In this document: positions 6,480-9,100 of the stretch, one piece after another
How the letters are laid out: every line of letters begins with the position of its first letter
Position numbering within the stretch: position 1 is the first letter of the stretch
NCBI GenBank assembly: GCA_021804505.1
Contig: JAJZHL010000010.1
Coordinates: 4,614-13,713, forward strand
Direction: 5' to 3'
DNA: 9,100 nt
From: Pseudomonadota bacterium
GTDB lineage: Bacteria; Pseudomonadota; Alphaproteobacteria; Rickettsiales; Rickettsiaceae
Position numbers and translations under genes: made by a program
Notes under the pieces: generated by a model
What the model saw: the letters and a program-made list of their open reading frames with translations, nothing else
Database searches by the model: none
Told to the model about the DNA's origin: nothing

Positions 6480-9100
6480 GTTTTGACATTTTTGTGACCA
6501 AGGAAGGTAATATACCCTTCCGGATCAATTTTTACTATATCATTCGTCTTATACCATCCATCACCTAATTTAGGAGAGAAAGTAGGTTGAATAGCGCCAG
6601 GCTTATCATATTGCATGTATCCTAGCATTACATTGGGTCCTTTTATAAACAACCTGCCCCCATCAACGATACCCTCTACTGGTTCTAGGTGATACTCCAT
6701 CTTAGGCATTAACCGGCCTACACTCCCAAGACGGTAATGCATTGGAGTATTACAAGATATCACTGGTGATGCAGCTGAATTACTATATACCTCAAAGATT
6801 CTAATTCCAAATTTATCAAGCCATAACTGCCTAGTCTCTTCTTGAAGTTTTTCACTATATGCAAAGACATACCTTATAGAATAGAAATCATATGGGTGCG
6901 CATATTTGGCATAATTTTTTAAAAAGTCATCGGTACTGAGCAAAATAGTCACACCAAAACCATATATTAGTTCTGGTATAATTCTATAATCCTCTGGAGA
7001 AGGATAAATGAAAACACCGATACCATTATGTATTGAAGTGATCATACCAGCTAAACCATGGCACGAAAACAGTGGTAAAGCAATAAACGCAAAATCATCA
7101 GGGCTAAAATGTACCTTCGCTAGTAACTGATATCTATTGGCCTGTAAATTTTGGTGAGACAATACTACAGCTTGAGGAGCTTCTGATGTAGAACCAGTAA
7201 ATAAAACAATTGCTGGGCTAGTATCATCATGATCATTACATATATTGTTATAGTAAATTTGAGGGAAAAAGCTGGCGATCAGGGCCTTACATCTCTGATA
7301 AATACTAATGTTATTCTGTAAGTCTTCCAGGTATACAATTTGAATATTCAATTTCTGAATTTCTTGCATAGTCTGTTCTAAGTTAAATTCTTTTATTAAA
7401 GCAGATGAGGTAAATACAACTTGTATTGACGACACTCGACACATGTTTAATATCGACTCTATCTGACCTGTATAATCAATCATGACCGGACTGCGTCCAC
7501 ATGCTTGCATCGCATAAAAGGCTGAAATAGCGCTTAATGTGTTATTCAACATAAAGCCGATATAACTTTTATCCTCGGAAAGCTGCGTCATTAAGCCTGC
7601 AAAAGAAAAGGATTTCCTTATTAATTTACGATATGTCACCGTACGATTGCTAACATCTCTGAGTATTGCTTTGTTGAACCCATAAATTTTGGCAGAGTCG
7701 ATTAAAGATTGAAATATTGTATGTTTATAATCAGAACTTTCAAACATCATATTAGCCATAATATCGTATAGCTTCTGTCCCACATATTTACGCTTTTCTC
7801 TATTATCCATATCATTATTCATGGTGTAATGAACTGGAGGTAAAATGGTAATAGTAATCTTAGGAAAAAGACGTGTTTTTAGTATATTTTTGAGTTTAGC
7901 AAAATGAGTAAATTGTGTTCCATCTATCCTAATAGGCAAAATAGTTGCCCCCGCCTTTTCAGCAATCATACCAGGCCCTTCGTAAATCTTCATAAGAGAA
8001 CCTGTAGCGCTTCTTCTGCCTTCAGGAAAAATAGCAATTTTCTTATCTTTTTGGACTTCTTTAATTAAGGTTTTAACCGCCATAGCACTTGTTGTATCCA
8101 AAGGAAGGGCTTTAACCATTTTTAAGAATGGTCTAACCCAAAAAGCTTGTGATGTGGTAGTATTAATTGCAAAAGTTAGTTCTTCCGGTAAATATGACGC
8201 AAGTAATGGTGGGTCTAAATATGAAATATGATTTGCGATAATAACCGCCCTTTTACCTGCACTATAGAAATTCTCAATACCTTTAACTTCTACATTATAT
8301 AGCAAATCAAAGACAAACCTGAAAATCCCTCGAAGGACAGGAAATGGTATGATTTTCATGTCCGGAACTAATTGGTAAATATAAAAGGCAACTATTATAT
8401 TTAATACGCTAATAAATAATATAACAAAAGTAATTGAATAACCCCAATAAAACAGCAGAGAAAGTATAACCGTTGAACCCGCCATAAATATTGAATTAAT
8501 GAAATTATTAGTTGCAATTATCCTGCTTCGATGAGCTGATGGTGTAAAATACTGTAATACTGCAAAAAGCGGCACTATATACAAGCCTCCAATAGCAGAC
8601 ATACAGAACAAATCTATGATAATCCGCCAGTTATGCTTTTTCGATAAAAATACATAAATACTCTTAAGTTGTTCTGGTTCATAGTGCACCATACTAATTC
8701 TGCTAGCAAAAAATAGATCTATCCCGCATATGCTAATGCCCAATGCTGAAATAAACACATATTTTGTAGTAATCTCATTTTCAAAAATCTTACTGCACCA
8801 AAAAGAACCAATACCCACACCAATAGAAAACGTTGCAAGAAATAAATTGGCAACATTTTCGTCTGCACCGAAGGTATCTTTAGCAAGGGAAGGCATTTGA
8901 GCGAGTATTGCTGCACTGATAAACCAAAACCAAGATATGCCAAGAATTGCCAGATATAGCTGTTTTTTTGTTTTAGCATATTTAAACATTAATAAGCTCT
9001 CGTGTATCAAGTTAAAGTTTACCTTAATACCTGGATTCGCATTATTCGACTTTGGCAGGAACCAGCTTGCTACAAAGCCCGTGATAGCTGTAAATAGTAA
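6473..9100 (-). CDS. aas: Fused LplT-type transporter / PlsC acyltransferase / degenerate Aas acyl-ACP synthetase, 5' end outside the window
   Basis: The fusion would flip lysophospholipid across the inner membrane and reacylate it. The frame is open to the right edge (875 visible residues, numbered from base 9100), so the TTG at 9010 and ATG at 8989 are internal. Visible order: second half of an MFS transporter with several hydrophobic helices (about 1-245); PlsC acyltransferase (about 250-450) with catalytic NHISYLD (His291, Asp296), PLDTTSAM, FPEGRRS (358-364) and LPIRIDG; then an AMP-binding domain (about 460-875). The synthetase part is abnormal. The P-loop reads FTGSTSEAPQAVV, with Gln643 where Lys is expected; the Y-G-x-T-E motif reads YSNSA (772-776); and the protein stops at FLGHKNVKTI, just where the hinge should lead into the C-terminal subdomain carrying the catalytic lysine. 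The A7 aspartate (YKTND) remains. Acyl transfer may persist; acyl activation is probably lost. The symbol applies to the Aas-like part. Confidence 0.88.
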   Translation of the reverse strand, partial: LLFTAITGFVASWFLPKSNNANPGIKVNFNLIHESLLMFKYAKTKKQLYLAILGISWFWFISAAILAQMPSLAKDTFGADENVANLFLATFSIGVGIGSFWCSKIFENEITTKYVFISALGISICGIDLFFASRISMVHYEPEQLKSIYVFLSKKHNWRIIIDLFCMSAIGGLYIVPLFAVLQYFTPSAHRSRIIATNNFINSIFMAGSTVILSLLFYWGYSITFVILFISVLNIIVAFYIYQLVPDMKIIPFPVLRGIFRFVFDLLYNVEVKGIENFYSAGKRAVIIANHISYLDPPLLASYLPEELTFAINTTTSQAFWVRPFLKMVKALPLDTTSAMAVKTLIKEVQKDKKIAIFPEGRRSATGSLMKIYEGPGMIAEKAGATILPIRIDGTQFTHFAKLKNILKTRLFPKITITILPPVHYTMNNDMDNREKRKYVGQKLYDIMANMMFESSDYKHTIFQSLIDSAKIYGFNKAILRDVSNRTVTYRKLIRKSFSFAGLMTQLSEDKSYIGFMLNNTLSAISAFYAMQACGRSPVMIDYTGQIESILNMCRVSSIQVVFTSSALIKEFNLEQTMQEIQKLNIQIVYLEDLQNNISIYQRCKALIASFFPQIYYNNICNDHDDTSPAIVLFTGSTSEAPQAVVLSHQNLQANRYQLLAKVHFSPDDFAFIALPLFSCHGLAGMITSIHNGIGVFIYPSPEDYRIIPELIYGFGVTILLSTDDFLKNYAKYAHPYDFYSIRYVFAYSEKLQEETRQLWLDKFGIRIFEVYSNSAASPVISCNTPMHYRLGSVGRLMPKMEYHLEPVEGIVDGGRLFIKGPNVMLGYMQYDKPGAIQPTFSPKLGDGWYKTNDIVKIDPEGYITFLGHKNVKTI

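Noticed and set aside
8719..8979. Second minus-strand frame within the transporter domain
   Set aside because: Overlaps the fused gene in another frame; hydrophobic only because it mirrors membrane-helix coding sequence.
8987..9010. TTG (9010) or ATG (8989) as the true start of the fused phospholipid gene
   Set aside because: The frame continues upstream to the window edge and encodes transporter sequence; either start would cut the MFS domain in half.

Overview
The window (9.1 kb, AT-rich) looks like chromosome of an obligate intracellular alphaproteobacterium of the Rickettsiaceae. The evidence is the gene set: an NtrY-like sensor kinase without a PAS domain, a lactate-dehydrogenase-type malate dehydrogenase, and a Com1/DsbA-like oxidoreductase. 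The low G+C and the degenerating coding capacity fit as well. From memory, the malate dehydrogenase resembles Rickettsia Mdh closely but with many substitutions. A divergent Rickettsia, or a relative such as the Megaira or Tisiphia lineages, is therefore a reasonable inference, not a proven assignment. I see no tRNA, rRNA, CRISPR array, transposase or phage gene.

Layout: one gene, ntrY-like, runs on the + strand from before the left edge to 1660. Everything else is on the - strand. The ntrY-like gene meets yaaA tail to tail with only 7 nt between the stop codons. Read in their own direction, rho (4738-3395), mdh (3375-2428) and yaaA (2417-1668) follow each other with gaps of 19 and 10 nt and look like one transcription unit. 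A 276-bp spacer (4739-5014) separates rho from a NUDT15-like Nudix hydrolase gene (5443-5015). A 141-bp spacer with candidate promoters follows, then a ScsC/Com1-like thioredoxin-fold oxidoreductase (6388-5585). An 84-bp promoter-bearing gap follows, and then a large fused LplT-PlsC-Aas-type gene that starts beyond the right edge and ends at 6473.

Themes: envelope sensing (NtrY-like), envelope protein folding (DsbA-like), lysophospholipid transport and reacylation (the fused gene), nucleotide-pool cleaning (Nudix), peroxide/iron stress (YaaA), central metabolism (Mdh) and transcription termination (Rho). These are mostly ordinary housekeeping and stress functions. The most notable feature is the fused phospholipid gene. 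Its transporter and acyltransferase parts look sound, but its acyl-ACP synthetase domain has lost the P-loop lysine, the conserved Y-G-x-T-E glutamate and the whole C-terminal subdomain, while its reading frame stays open. I found no convincing novel multi-gene system.

Both edge genes are longer than their first in-window start codons suggest. The frames are open to the window edges, so both are recorded as partial.
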